Source: Oscillospiraceae bacterium
Lineage (GTDB): Bacteria; Bacillota; Clostridia; Oscillospirales; CAG-272
Reading direction: 5' to 3'
DNA length: 64,000 nucleotides
Assembly (NCBI GenBank): GCA_015064385.1
Contig: SVSI01000003.1
Coordinates: 116,434-180,433 of the forward strand
Shown: in pieces, positions 17,781-26,586 of the stretch
Layout of the letters: every line of letters begins with the position of its first letter
How positions within the stretch are numbered: position 1 is the stretch's first letter
Translations under genes and position numbers: made by a program
The notes under the pieces: generated by a model
Database searches by the model: none
Seen by the model: only the letters and a program-made list of their open reading frames with translations
Told to the model about the DNA's origin: nothing

Positions 17781-18170
17781 ATGGAACTTATCGAAATGGC
17801 AGCAATTCTCGGACAGAGAATAAGATCTTCCGAGGCGGGAGAGCGTCTCGAAAACGCGGCAAGAGCGTACGCAGAAAACACCGAGCTTCGCTCGCTTTTC
17901 ACAGAATATCAGGTACAGCAGAAGGTACTCGAGGAGCACGGCACACTTGAGGTAAAGGACGAAGCGCTTATCAGTGCTATTGACAAGCGCCTTAACGAGA
18001 TATACGATCAGATCATCGCTCACGAGATCTACAAGGAATACGAAGCGGCGCAGGAGGCGTACAACGCTCTTATTTCCAATCTTATCAGCGAGGTAGTAAG
18101 ACAGGCAAACGGCGAGACCGAGGAGGGCGCTTGCACTCACGACTGCTCGACCTGCGGCGGCTGTCACTAA
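17781..18170 (+). CDS. YlbF/YmcA (RicA/RicF) family protein with C-terminal cysteine cluster
   Basis: A 129-residue, mostly helical protein of the YlbF/YmcA family. In B. subtilis RicA, RicF and RicT form a complex that carries Fe-S clusters and promotes RNase Y-dependent mRNA maturation, biofilm and competence. The first 110 residues are the usual helices (LGQRIRSSEAGERLENAARA and so on). The tail ENGxC is replaced by Cys118-x3-Cys122-x2-Cys125-x2-Cys128 at the extreme end, a good candidate Fe-S or zinc site. Position after miaB corresponds to ymcA (ricA) in Bacillus, so an orthologous role is reasonable; direct evidence is lacking. Confidence 0.8.
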   Translation: MELIEMAAILGQRIRSSEAGERLENAARAYAENTELRSLFTEYQVQQKVLEEHGTLEVKDEALISAIDKRLNEIYDQIIAHEIYKEYEAAQEAYNALISNLISEVVRQANGETEEGACTHDCSTCGGCH

Positions 18171-18191
18171 AGATAAACGAAAGAAAATTTT

Positions 18192-18242
18192 AGTTAAAAT
18201 TTTTGAAGGGTTCGGGAAACTTTTTGAAAAAAGTTTCCCGAA
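18192..18242. repeat. Dispersed hairpin element upstream of mutS
   Basis: 14-bp arms TTCGGGAAACTTTT/AAAAGTTTCCCGAA around a TGAA loop (18211-18242), preceded by AGTTAAAATTTTTGAAGGG. The whole block resembles 7125-7176 (same spacing, same loop, related arms). The mutS ribosome site follows within a few bases, so the hairpin would be in the mutS leader. Confidence 0.75.
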
Positions 18243-18256
18243 ATAGGATAAAACAA

Positions 18257-20833
18257 ATGGCACTTTCGCCTATGATGCAGCAGTATCTGCAAATAAAATC
18301 TCAACACGACGACGCGATACTTTTCTTCCGTCTCGGCGACTTTTACGAGATGTTCTATGATGATGCAAAGCTCGTATCCCGAGAGCTCGATCTGACTCTT
18401 ACGGGTAAGCTCTGCGGAGACGTTGAGCGCGCCCCTATGTGCGGCGTGCCCTATCACAGCGCAGATATATACATAGGAAAGCTCGTTGAGCGTGGATATA
18501 AAGTGGTTATTTGCGAGCAGACCGAGGATCCCGCAACGACCAAGGGGCTCGTAAAGCGTGAGGTGGTTCGTACCATTACTCCCGGAACTGTAACGGATAC
18601 AAATCAGCTTGCGGAGGGCAAGAATAACTATATCGCCGCGATCTGCGTATCGGGCGCGGACGCATCTATATGCTTTGCCGATATAACCACGGGAGTTTTG
18701 CGCGCAACCACGGTGAAAAACTACAAAAGCTCACTTGTTGGCGAGCTGTGTGTATATATGCCCAAGGAGGTAATACTCAGCGCAGATACGGGTGACGTTT
18801 GCGACATTGTCAAGAACAAAATGAATATCTTCGTAAGCGAGAGTGACAAGGAATCCTTTGATCCCGCAAAATGCAGAAAGCTCCTTGCGTCGGGACTCAA
18901 GATGACCGCAGAGGAGATAAGTGACTGCGCGGTCTCCGAGGTCTGCGCTATAGGTGCGCTTTGCGCGTACGTCCTAGAAACGCAGAAGATAGATATATCT
19001 TATTTCAGAAAGCCCGAGATATATTCGTGCTCGCAGTATCTTGAGATAGACGCATCTACACGCCGTAATCTTGAGCTTTGCGAAACGCTTCGCACCAAGG
19101 AAAAGAAGGGAACTCTTCTTTGGGTGCTTGACAAAACACACACCTCTCTCGGCGCGCGTCTGCTTCGCAAATGGATCGAGCAGCCCCTTATAAACGCAAA
19201 TGAGATAGGCGTTCGACAGAGCGCCGTTGCCGAGCTTTTTGACGAATTTATGATAAGAGACGATCTTGCCGAGCAGCTACGCGGAATGCTCGACCTTGAG
19301 CGCCTTATGACGAAGGTCGTTTATGGAAGCGCAAACGCAAAGGATATGCGCGCGATAGCAAACACGATAGGACGTCTGCCGTCGATCAAGAAAACGCTTG
19401 CGCTCTGCCACAGTAAAAAGCTGTCCGAGCTCCATAGCAGGATGGATACGCTCGACGATCTTTACAGAATAATTGACGGATCGATAGTAGAGGATCCGCC
19501 GTTCTCGGTCAGAGAGGGTGGCTTTATAGCAAGCGGAGTAAACTCCGAGCTTGATAAGCTCCGCGACGTTCTCGTGAACGGAAAATCCTATCTCGAAAAG
19601 CTTGAAAGCGATGAGAAGGAAAAGACGGGAATCAAAAATATGAAGGTCGGATATAACAGAGTATTCGGATACTATATTGAGGTCTCAAAGTCAAACCTTC
19701 CCGACGTTCCCGACAGATATATAAGAAAGCAAACGCTCTCCACGGGAGAAAGATATATAACCGACGAGCTTAAGCAGCTCGAAGCAATGATACTCGGCGC
19801 TACCGATAAGATAAACGCTATTGAATACGAGCTTTTCACGAAGCTTCGCGAGCTTCTTACCGAAAACGTAAAACGTATTCAGGACGCTGCCGATATTATT
19901 GCCGAAACAGACGTTTACCGCTCGCTTGCAGAGGTCGCCTACAATAACGGCTACACTCGTCCCGAGGTTGACGTCAGCGAGGTAATAGACATAAAGGACG
20001 GCAGACATCCCGTTGTTGAAAAGTTCCTTAGTGACGGCGAAATGTTCGTTCCTAACGATACGTACACCGACACGGCGTCCGCACGCCTTCTTATGATAAC
20101 CGGCCCGAATATGGCGGGTAAATCGACCTATATGAGACAGGTTGCGATAATCTGCGTTATGGCGCAGATCGGATCGTTCGTGCCCGCAAGAGATGCGCGT
20201 ATCGGAATCGTTGATAAGCTTTTCACCCGTATCGGAGCATCGGACGACCTTGCAAGAGGGCAGTCCACCTTTATGCTCGAGATGAGCGAGGTTGCGTACA
20301 TACTTAAAAACGCAACGAGAAGAAGTCTCATTATTTACGACGAGATAGGCAGAGGAACATCTACCTTTGACGGAATGAGCATAGCGCGTGCCGTTGCCGA
20401 ATATACGGCGGGCAAAAAGATAGGCGCAAGAACGCTGTTCGCAACTCACTATCACGAGCTTACCGAGCTTGAATCCACCTGTGACGGAGTTGTTAATTAC
20501 TCGATAACTGCGCGTAAAAAGGAAAAGGGAATAGTCTTCCTTCGCAAGATAGTGCGCGGCGCGGCGGACGATAGCTACGGCATAGAGGTCGCACAGCTTG
20601 CGGGAGTGCCGAGCGAGATAGTAAAGCACGCAAAAGAGGTGCTTTATGAAATAGAGGCAAACAGCGAAAAGCCGCAGACTCACAAGAAGAATGCAGACAG
20701 AGGCGTAGAGTCCTTCTCGATAGACGATTATATCGAAAAGGAAATAGCGGAAAAGCTTCGCAAGACAGACGTTAATACGCTTAGTCCGATAGAAGCGCTC
20801 AACTTCGTCTGGGAGCTTAAAAAGATGCTGTAA
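18257..20833 (+). CDS. mutS: DNA mismatch repair protein MutS
   Basis: Recognises mismatches and small loops as a clamp and recruits MutL. The 858 residues carry the mismatch-reading domain with the Phe-x-Glu motif (GDFYEMFYDDA near residue 31), connector, lever and clamp regions, and the C-terminal ABC ATPase: GPNMAGKSTYMRQ (about 616), DEIGRGTSTFDG, and the His-containing FATHYHEL. I start at the ATG after AGGAT; an upstream in-frame TTG would force translation through the hairpin and adds residues unlike MutS. Followed 39 bases later by mutL. Confidence 0.97.
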   Translation: MALSPMMQQYLQIKSQHDDAILFFRLGDFYEMFYDDAKLVSRELDLTLTGKLCGDVERAPMCGVPYHSADIYIGKLVERGYKVVICEQTEDPATTKGLVKREVVRTITPGTVTDTNQLAEGKNNYIAAICVSGADASICFADITTGVLRATTVKNYKSSLVGELCVYMPKEVILSADTGDVCDIVKNKMNIFVSESDKESFDPAKCRKLLASGLKMTAEEISDCAVSEVCAIGALCAYVLETQKIDISYFRKPEIYSCSQYLEIDASTRRNLELCETLRTKEKKGTLLWVLDKTHTSLGARLLRKWIEQPLINANEIGVRQSAVAELFDEFMIRDDLAEQLRGMLDLERLMTKVVYGSANAKDMRAIANTIGRLPSIKKTLALCHSKKLSELHSRMDTLDDLYRIIDGSIVEDPPFSVREGGFIASGVNSELDKLRDVLVNGKSYLEKLESDEKEKTGIKNMKVGYNRVFGYYIEVSKSNLPDVPDRYIRKQTLSTGERYITDELKQLEAMILGATDKINAIEYELFTKLRELLTENVKRIQDAADIIAETDVYRSLAEVAYNNGYTRPEVDVSEVIDIKDGRHPVVEKFLSDGEMFVPNDTYTDTASARLLMITGPNMAGKSTYMRQVAIICVMAQIGSFVPARDARIGIVDKLFTRIGASDDLARGQSTFMLEMSEVAYILKNATRRSLIIYDEIGRGTSTFDGMSIARAVAEYTAGKKIGARTLFATHYHELTELESTCDGVVNYSITARKKEKGIVFLRKIVRGAADDSYGIEVAQLAGVPSEIVKHAKEVLYEIEANSEKPQTHKKNADRGVESFSIDDYIEKEIAEKLRKTDVNTLSPIEALNFVWELKKML

Positions 20834-20872
20834 GATCTTTTGTAAAATCTCTTAAGGAAAGGATTTGTCATA

Positions 20873-22813
20873 ATGGGAATAATAAATCAGCTTGATTTTC
20901 AAGTGGCGAATCTTATCGCCGCAGGAGAAGTGGTGGATAGACCTGCATCAGCGGTCAAGGAGCTCGTTGAGAACTCAATAGACGCAGGGGCCACCGAAAT
21001 AATCGTAGAGATAAAGCACGGGGGAATTACCTTTATCCGCGTTACCGATAATGGAAGCGGAATGTCGCGTGAGGACCTCCCTATATCGCTGAAAAGACAC
21101 GCGACGAGTAAAATATCTCAGGCATCCGACCTTGACAGTATAACGACTCTCGGATTTCGCGGAGAAGCACTTGCGGCAATATCCTCGGTATCCAAGGTAA
21201 GGATAATGACCAGGCGCCGCTCAGACGAGGCGGGAAGTATTCTCGTCAGCGAGTTCGGAAAGGTCACCGATATAGGAGAGATGGGCGGACGCCCCGGCAC
21301 TACCGTTATCGTCGAGGAGCTTTTCTCAAACGTACCCGCGCGCCGTAAGTTCCTTAAAAGAGACGCTACCGAGGCGCTGGCAGTCGCATCTGCAGTCGAA
21401 AAGCAGGCACTCTCCCGTCCGGACGTTTCGATAACCTTCATTTCCGACTCGGTACAGAAATTCAAAACTCCGGGTGACGGAAAAATAGTGAGCGTTCTTC
21501 ACGCCGTTTTCGGCAGAGATTTCGTCTCAAAGCTTGCAGACGTGCGCTCGGTCACCGAGGGTATCGAGGTCAACGGATACATCGGACTTCCCGAAAACGT
21601 CCGTGCCAACCGTAATTTTCAGATATTCTTCATTAACGGAAGATATATAAAGAGCCGTACGGTAACGGCGGCACTTGAGCAGGCGTTCGACTCGTATCTT
21701 GAAAGCTCGCGCTTTCCGTGTGCGGTGCTCTATATCTATATTCATCCCGCATTCGTTGACGTGAACGTTCACCCGACCAAGCTCGAGGTAAAATTCTCAA
21801 ACGAGCGTTCGATATTCGACGCGGTTTACTGCGCGGTAAAGAATGCACTTGCGGAGCACAGACGGGACGGCGAGACCGACGTTATGCTTCAGCCGAAGCA
21901 CGTCGGCGGTGAAAAATACGACGCTGTCAACGCGTTCGTTCCCGTTTATGACAGAATAGTGTCGGGCGGCAAACCGAAGACCGAGCAGGCAAGTATTTTT
22001 GATAACGCCGTTTACGGCGAAAAGATCGAGACTGCCGAGACGCTTGAAGGTCTTAATGCAGATAAAAAAGATACCGAGACGCCGAAAACACCGTTCTGGG
22101 ATATTTCGTTTGGCGGAGATACGGTACCTGCACCGTCCGTGCCACTTTACGAAAACGTCCCAAAAGCAGAAGAAAAGAAATATCTTTTCAGCATTTCGGA
22201 CGTGACCGAAACGCAGGTCACCAGTAGAGATGAAAAGAAATACAAAATACTCGGAGTTGCCTTTAACGCCTATATTTTCGTTGAAAACGATGGCAAGGTA
22301 ATGGTAATAGACAAGCACGCAGCGCACGAGAGGATACTTTTTGAGGATATGAAAAAGATACTCTATGCAAGCGAGAGTCACTCGCAGACGCTGCTCGTCC
22401 CCGAGAGCGTGTCTCTTTCAAGCGAGGAGCTCGGCGCTGTAAACGAGTACGAAAATGAAATAAAGTCACTCGGATTCGAGTTTGAAACAGACGGCAAGGA
22501 AATACTCATAAGAAGTATTCCGACCGTGATCTCTCCGAGCGATGCAAAGGATATGATAGTCACTATCGCGGGACAGATCGCGTCGGGCACGGGCAGTGAG
22601 AGTGTAACGCGCAATATCACGTTTGAAAAAGCACTCTATCAGGCGTCGTGCAAGGCGGCTATGAAGGCGGGAATCGTTGATAACGATGCGAACACCAAAT
22701 TTATAGTTGACCGCCTTTTCGAGATCCCCGATATAAAGTACTGTCCTCACGGACGTCCCTGCACCTTTGAGCTTTCCGAGCTTGAGCTTGAAAAGCGCTT
22801 TAAGCGTACTTAA
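20873..22813 (+). CDS. mutL: DNA mismatch repair endonuclease MutL
   Basis: GHKL ATPase that links mismatch recognition to strand incision. N-terminal motifs are intact: GEVVDRPASAVKELVENSID (about 17-36), DNGSGM, TLGFRGEAL. After a variable linker (about 330-440) the C-terminal dimerisation/nuclease domain has DKHAAHERILFE, the DQHAxxExxxxE endonuclease motif with Lys for Gln, as in other clostridial MutL, and the late CPHGRP motif. So this is the nicking, MutH-independent type. 646 residues; good AAAGGA ribosome site. Confidence 0.96.
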   Translation: MGIINQLDFQVANLIAAGEVVDRPASAVKELVENSIDAGATEIIVEIKHGGITFIRVTDNGSGMSREDLPISLKRHATSKISQASDLDSITTLGFRGEALAAISSVSKVRIMTRRRSDEAGSILVSEFGKVTDIGEMGGRPGTTVIVEELFSNVPARRKFLKRDATEALAVASAVEKQALSRPDVSITFISDSVQKFKTPGDGKIVSVLHAVFGRDFVSKLADVRSVTEGIEVNGYIGLPENVRANRNFQIFFINGRYIKSRTVTAALEQAFDSYLESSRFPCAVLYIYIHPAFVDVNVHPTKLEVKFSNERSIFDAVYCAVKNALAEHRRDGETDVMLQPKHVGGEKYDAVNAFVPVYDRIVSGGKPKTEQASIFDNAVYGEKIETAETLEGLNADKKDTETPKTPFWDISFGGDTVPAPSVPLYENVPKAEEKKYLFSISDVTETQVTSRDEKKYKILGVAFNAYIFVENDGKVMVIDKHAAHERILFEDMKKILYASESHSQTLLVPESVSLSSEELGAVNEYENEIKSLGFEFETDGKEILIRSIPTVISPSDAKDMIVTIAGQIASGTGSESVTRNITFEKALYQASCKAAMKAGIVDNDANTKFIVDRLFEIPDIKYCPHGRPCTFELSELELEKRFKRT

Positions 22814-22833
22814 AATAAAATTCGCGAAAACTC

Positions 22834-22861
22834 TTGACAAAAGTAAGGTTCGTGATATAAT
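22834..22861 (+). promoter_or_regulatory. Sigma-A promoter of thrS
   Basis: TTGACA (22834-22839), 16 bases, TATAAT (22856-22861). It lies just after the mutL stop and starts the T-box leader RNA. Confidence 0.82.
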
Positions 22862-22862
22862 A

Positions 22863-23080
22863 TATTTGTCCACTGAATTTAGTGGGGCTAAGGACAAACA
22901 CGCAAAAACAACCCCGTCCCCAGAGAGCCGTCGGAAGCTGAAAAGACGGTGTCGGGATCTTCGCGCTACCACCTTGTGCCGATAAAAGTGCATATTTAAG
23001 AGAGTTAAAGCTCGGGTGGAACCGTGCGGAAAAAATGTATCCACACCCCGAACACGTTTGTGTTCGGGGTTTTATTTTTT
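22863..23080 (+). ncRNA. T-box riboswitch, threonine type
   Basis: A leader of about 220 bases before thrS shows the T-box order: an AGAGAG element (22923-22928), a Stem I arm with the CTGAAAAG apical loop, a candidate specifier ACC (Thr codon) at 22968-22970, and the T-box sequence GGGTGGAACCGTGCGG (about 23014-23029), a variant of the usual GGGTGGTACCGCG. A strong terminator follows. Uncharged tRNA-Thr should pair with specifier and T-box, favour the antiterminator and switch on thrS. Confidence 0.88.
23046..23080 (+). terminator. T-box-controlled terminator
   Basis: Perfect 10-bp stem CCCCGAACAC/GTGTTCGGGG with a GTTT loop and an 11-base T-rich run. Its 5' flank overlaps the end of the T-box antiterminator, as needed for the switch. 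Confidence 0.9.
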
Positions 23081-23117
23081 GAAAATAATGAAAGACCACA
23101 TAAAAGGAGAAAAAGAG

Positions 23118-25043
23118 ATGAAATTCAAGATTTTGGACAAAGAGATCGTACTCGAGGCGCCCGTTACCGTTTACGAAGCGCTAAGAGCCGCAGAAGCGTC
23201 AAATAACAAGGTCCTTGCCGCAAAGGTAAACGGCGAGGTATGTGAGCTTACTGCTCCCCTTAGTGCAGACGCAGAGATAATCCCGCTCACCTTCGAGGAT
23301 AGCGAGGGAAAGGCAGTATTCCGTCACACCGCGTCCCACGTTATGGCACAGGCAGTAAAGCGCCTTTTCCCCGACGTAAAGCTGACCATCGGTCCGTCTG
23401 TTGACGACGGATTTTACTACGACTTCGACAGCGAGGTCCCCTTCACGCAGGAGATGCTCACGCAGATCGAGGGAGAGATGAAGAAGATAGTTAAGGAAAA
23501 TCTCAAGCTCGAGAGATTTTTGCTTCCCAGAGACGAGGCAATAAAGCTTATGGAAGAAAGAAACGAGCCGTACAAGGTTCTCCTTATTGCAAGAATTCCC
23601 GAGGGTGAAGATATTTCTTTCTACCGTCAGGGCGAGTTCGTTGACCTTTGCGCCGGTCCCCACCTTTTCAGTACGGGCGCTATCAAGGCGTTTAAGCTTA
23701 CCCAGTGCACGGGCGCATATTGGGAGGGCAAATCGGAAAACAAGATGCTCCAGAGAGTTTACGGAGTAGCATATCCCAACAAGACCGAGATGGAGGAATA
23801 TCTCGCTCGCGTTGAAGAAGCGAAAAAGCGTGACCATAACAAGCTCGGAAGAGAGCTTGAGCTCTTTACCACCTCCGATCTTATCGGACAGGGACTTCCC
23901 ATTCTTCTCCCCAAGGGCGCAAGAATGATACAGATCCTTCAGAGATTCGTTGAGGACGAGGAGCAAAAGCGCGGCTGGCTTCTCACCAAGACTCCCTATA
24001 TGGCAAAGTCCGACCTTTACAAGGTTTCGGGACACTGGGATCACTACCTTGACGGAATGTTCGTTCTCGGCGATCCGAACGATAAGGAATGTATGGCACT
24101 TCGTCCTATGACCTGCCCCTTCCAGTATCAGGCGTATCTTAACAAGGGCAGATCGTATCGCGATCTTCCGCTCCGTTATAACGAGACCTCCACGCTCTTC
24201 AGAAACGAGGCGTCGGGCGAGATGCACGGACTTATCCGCGTACGTCAGTTTACTATTTCCGAGGGACACCTTATGTGTACTCCCGAGCAGCTGGAGGACG
24301 AGTTCAGAGGATGTCTCGAGCTTGCTATCTATATGCTCAAAACGCTCGGACTCTACGAGGACGTTTCCTACCGCTTCTCGCAGTGGGATCCCGACGACAG
24401 AGAAAAGTACATCGGTACTCCCGAGCAGTGGGACGAGGCGCAGGGCGTCATGAAGAAGATACTTGATCACCTCGAGATTCCCTATAAGATCGGTATCGGC
24501 GAGGCGGCGTTCTACGGACCGAAGCTTGACATTCAGATCAAGAACGTTCACGGCAAGGAAGACACTCTTATCACCATTCAGATCGACCAGATGCTCGCTG
24601 AAAAGTTCGGTATGGAGTACGTTGACCGTGACGGCGTAAAGAAGAACCCCTACATTATTCACCGTACCTCTATCGGATGCTACGAGAGAACGCTTGCCCT
24701 TCTTATTGAGAAGTATGCAGGTGCATTCCCGCTCTGGCTCGCACCCGTTCAGGTAAAGGTTCTCCCCATCGGTATCGAGCAGCACGAGGCGGCAGAGGCG
24801 ATCTACGATAAGCTCACCTCTCTCGGTATGCGCGTTGAGATCGACGAGCGAAACGAAAAGATCGGATACAAGATCCGCGAGGCACAGCTCGCAAAGATCC
24901 CCTATATGCTCGTTATCGGAGCAAAGGAGGTCGAGGAGGGAACGGTTGCAGTTCGTTCGCGCAAGGCACTCGATATGGGTGCTATGCCCGTTGACGAGTT
25001 TATCAACATGGCTCTCGAGGAGATCAGAACCAAGGCAAGATAA
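23118..25043 (+). CDS. thrS: Threonyl-tRNA synthetase
   Basis: Class II synthetase, 641 residues with the full set of domains: N-terminal TGS domain (1-60), editing domain with the HTASHVMAQAVKRLF signature, catalytic core with motif 2 (NETSTLFRNEASGEMHGL), zinc ligands (Cys in MTCPFQYQ, two His later), motif 3 (IHRTSIGCYERTLALLIEKY), and anticodon-binding domain. The start is the ATG 9 bases after AAAAGGAG; an earlier in-frame Met lies inside the T-box leader and is not credible. Expression is controlled by the upstream Thr T-box. Confidence 0.97.
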   Translation: MKFKILDKEIVLEAPVTVYEALRAAEASNNKVLAAKVNGEVCELTAPLSADAEIIPLTFEDSEGKAVFRHTASHVMAQAVKRLFPDVKLTIGPSVDDGFYYDFDSEVPFTQEMLTQIEGEMKKIVKENLKLERFLLPRDEAIKLMEERNEPYKVLLIARIPEGEDISFYRQGEFVDLCAGPHLFSTGAIKAFKLTQCTGAYWEGKSENKMLQRVYGVAYPNKTEMEEYLARVEEAKKRDHNKLGRELELFTTSDLIGQGLPILLPKGARMIQILQRFVEDEEQKRGWLLTKTPYMAKSDLYKVSGHWDHYLDGMFVLGDPNDKECMALRPMTCPFQYQAYLNKGRSYRDLPLRYNETSTLFRNEASGEMHGLIRVRQFTISEGHLMCTPEQLEDEFRGCLELAIYMLKTLGLYEDVSYRFSQWDPDDREKYIGTPEQWDEAQGVMKKILDHLEIPYKIGIGEAAFYGPKLDIQIKNVHGKEDTLITIQIDQMLAEKFGMEYVDRDGVKKNPYIIHRTSIGCYERTLALLIEKYAGAFPLWLAPVQVKVLPIGIEQHEAAEAIYDKLTSLGMRVEIDERNEKIGYKIREAQLAKIPYMLVIGAKEVEEGTVAVRSRKALDMGAMPVDEFINMALEEIRTKAR

Positions 25044-25056
25044 ATATAATAAAATG

Positions 25057-25095
25057 ACCGCAGAGCTGCAAATTGCAGATCTGCGGTTTTTATTA
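25057..25095. terminator. Terminator between thrS and the XRE regulator
   Basis: 14-bp stem ACCGCAGAGCTGCA/TGCAGATCTGCGGT with one mismatch, followed by T tract on the plus side. The convergent XRE gene ends at its edge. Confidence 0.82.
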
Positions 25096-25311
25096 TTTTA
25101 GCGGTCTTGCATCGTCCGTTATGCCGATAAGATAATCTGCTGACAGATTGTAAAAAACACAAAGCTTTGCAAGGTCTTCTATTTTAAGCTCGGCTCTGCC
25201 TGCTTCGATGTGATTATATCCTTGCTGTGACTTGTTAAGAATCTTTCCGACTTGTGCCTGCGTAAGATCTCTGTCTTCTCTAACGTTTCTTATTCTCGTT
25301 CTGTAATCCAT
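25093..25311 (-). CDS. XRE-family transcriptional regulator (small HTH_3 protein)
   Basis: A 72-residue single-domain Cro/C1-type helix-turn-helix protein. The HTH is visible as LTQAQVGKILNKSQQGYNHIEAGRAEL, with the DYLIG motif typical of phage- or toxin-antitoxin-like XRE proteins near the end. It has no dimerisation extension. Start ATG follows GGAGG. It is divergent from a lipoprotein gene across a region with two identical 17-bp palindromes, so it very probably represses both itself and that gene. Confidence 0.88.
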   Translation of the reverse strand: MDYRTRIRNVREDRDLTQAQVGKILNKSQQGYNHIEAGRAELKIEDLAKLCVFYNLSADYLIGITDDARPLK

Positions 25312-25348
25312 AAATGCCTCCGTAATTAAAATATCCTAAAAATATTTT

Positions 25349-25398
25349 AATATACTCAGCATTTGAGTATTGACAAATACTCAAAGACTGAGTATAAT
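25349..25398. promoter_or_regulatory. Overlapping divergent promoters with two XRE operators
   Basis: Plus strand: TTGACA (25370-25375), 17 bases, TATAAT (25393-25398), a perfect promoter for the lipoprotein gene. Minus strand: TTGTCA (25376-25371), 16 bases, TATATT (25354-25349), for the XRE gene. Two palindromes TACTCA-N5-TGAGTA sit at 25353-25369 and 25378-25394, 25 bp centre to centre; the first touches the XRE -10, the second the lipoprotein -10. The two -35 boxes overlap almost completely. Confidence 0.85.
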
Positions 25399-25462
25399 TA
25401 ACGGTAAGGAGGATACTTTCCAAGATAAGAACCAAAATTTGAACGGTGAAAGGATTATTAAA

Positions 25463-26566
25463 ATGAAAAAAATTATTAGTGTATTACTTATTGCTTGTAT
25501 GATGCTTGTGTGCTTTGCTGCGTGTAACGAGGCAAACGACGAAGATTCAAACGATCCGACAAAAGACGATTCCGGAACGCCGGAGATAAATCCGGAAGAT
25601 TATGAATCAGAGTACAATAAAGCGCTTAGTCTTATTGAAGAAGGTAAGCTTGAAGATGCGCACAAAACGTTGAAAGCCATAAAAGATTACGAGCCGGCAG
25701 AAAAGATGCTTACACGTTTGCGCTATGTGACAACTAATATGTCCAAAGTAGAATATGATGACGGAGAGCAGGGAGAGAAGGCCGTTTATACCTATACTTA
25801 TAACGAAAACGGACTTCCGACCAAAGGAACTATGGAGTACTCATATAAAGATATGAGTCAAACAATGGATATTGAGTATTTTTATGATGCCAACGACAAT
25901 TTGATAAAAATTACCGAAGGTGGAGAGACAAGCTACGAATACACGTATGACGAAAACAACCATTTAATTAAAGAAATTTATGTAGGGTCAAACGAAAAAA
26001 CTGAATATTTTTACAACGAAAACGGTGTTTTGACCAAAAAAGAGGTCACAGAACACGGAGATAGAGAAGTTTATGATTACATATATGATTCTAAAGGGAA
26101 TTTGATAAAAGCGGTTGTCAGTGAGTATTGGGGCGTTGGACCTGATGGGAAACCGAGCGAGGAACCGCATGATGTTTCCGAATATGAGTACGGCTATGAT
26201 GCTAACGGAATGCTGATTAAAGAACCGAAAGAGTATTGGACTCATGAGTACACATATGATTCTAACGGAATTTTAATGAAGGAAAAGAAAGTTAGTATGC
26301 ATGGCTTTGGAGAATATGTTTACGAATATACATATGATGCTAACGGAAATCTAACCAAACGCGTGGCTACATATTCTGGCGAAGGTAGAGATCAAGAAAT
26401 ATGCGAATATACTTGCGATGAAAATGGAAATGTAACCAAACTTGTCGCTGTTGAAGGTGAGTTCAAAACCATATTTGAAGCTTCCTACAAACTCGTATAT
26501 ATTCCGCATGATATTTGCGGACCGGTTGAAGAAATCTTTGAAAATATGTCTTTGGAAAATTATTAA
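25463..26566 (+). CDS. Lipoprotein with YD-like sequence repeats
   Basis: A 367-residue predicted lipoprotein. The signal peptide MKKIISVLLIACMMLVCFAAC ends in a lipobox Cys at residue 21. It then has an acidic linker, a short helical repeat (YNKALSLIEEGKLEDAHKTL) and about ten tandem repeats of the form Y-x-Y-D-x-N-G-x-L-x-K, resembling RHS/YD repeats that fold as beta-hairpins. There is no Rhs core or toxin domain. Codon choice is more AT-rich than flanking genes. The start follows AAAGGATTA; the upstream in-frame TTG is the promoter -35 box itself. Role unknown; regulation by the neighbouring XRE protein is likely. Confidence 0.8.
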   Translation: MKKIISVLLIACMMLVCFAACNEANDEDSNDPTKDDSGTPEINPEDYESEYNKALSLIEEGKLEDAHKTLKAIKDYEPAEKMLTRLRYVTTNMSKVEYDDGEQGEKAVYTYTYNENGLPTKGTMEYSYKDMSQTMDIEYFYDANDNLIKITEGGETSYEYTYDENNHLIKEIYVGSNEKTEYFYNENGVLTKKEVTEHGDREVYDYIYDSKGNLIKAVVSEYWGVGPDGKPSEEPHDVSEYEYGYDANGMLIKEPKEYWTHEYTYDSNGILMKEKKVSMHGFGEYVYEYTYDANGNLTKRVATYSGEGRDQEICEYTCDENGNVTKLVAVEGEFKTIFEASYKLVYIPHDICGPVEEIFENMSLENY

Positions 26567-26586
26567 AAACTCTATCATAAAATGAC

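Noticed and set aside
18203..18256. Longer MutS starting from a TTG upstream of the hairpin
   Set aside because: The extra 18 residues are unlike MutS, the TTG has no ribosome site and translation would cross a strong stem. The ATG at 18257 has one.
23016..23117. Longer ThrS start inside the leader
   Set aside because: It would overlap the T-box sequence and terminator. The ATG at 23118 follows AAAAGGAG and begins the TGS domain.
25880..26460. Possible CRISPR or DNA repeat array
   Set aside because: The repetition is at the protein level (YD-like units) with variable bases and no uniform spacers. No CRISPR array or cas gene was seen in the window.
25093..26566. Prophage remnant
   Set aside because: The XRE gene alone suggests phage, but no integrase, structural gene or attachment repeat is found on either side.
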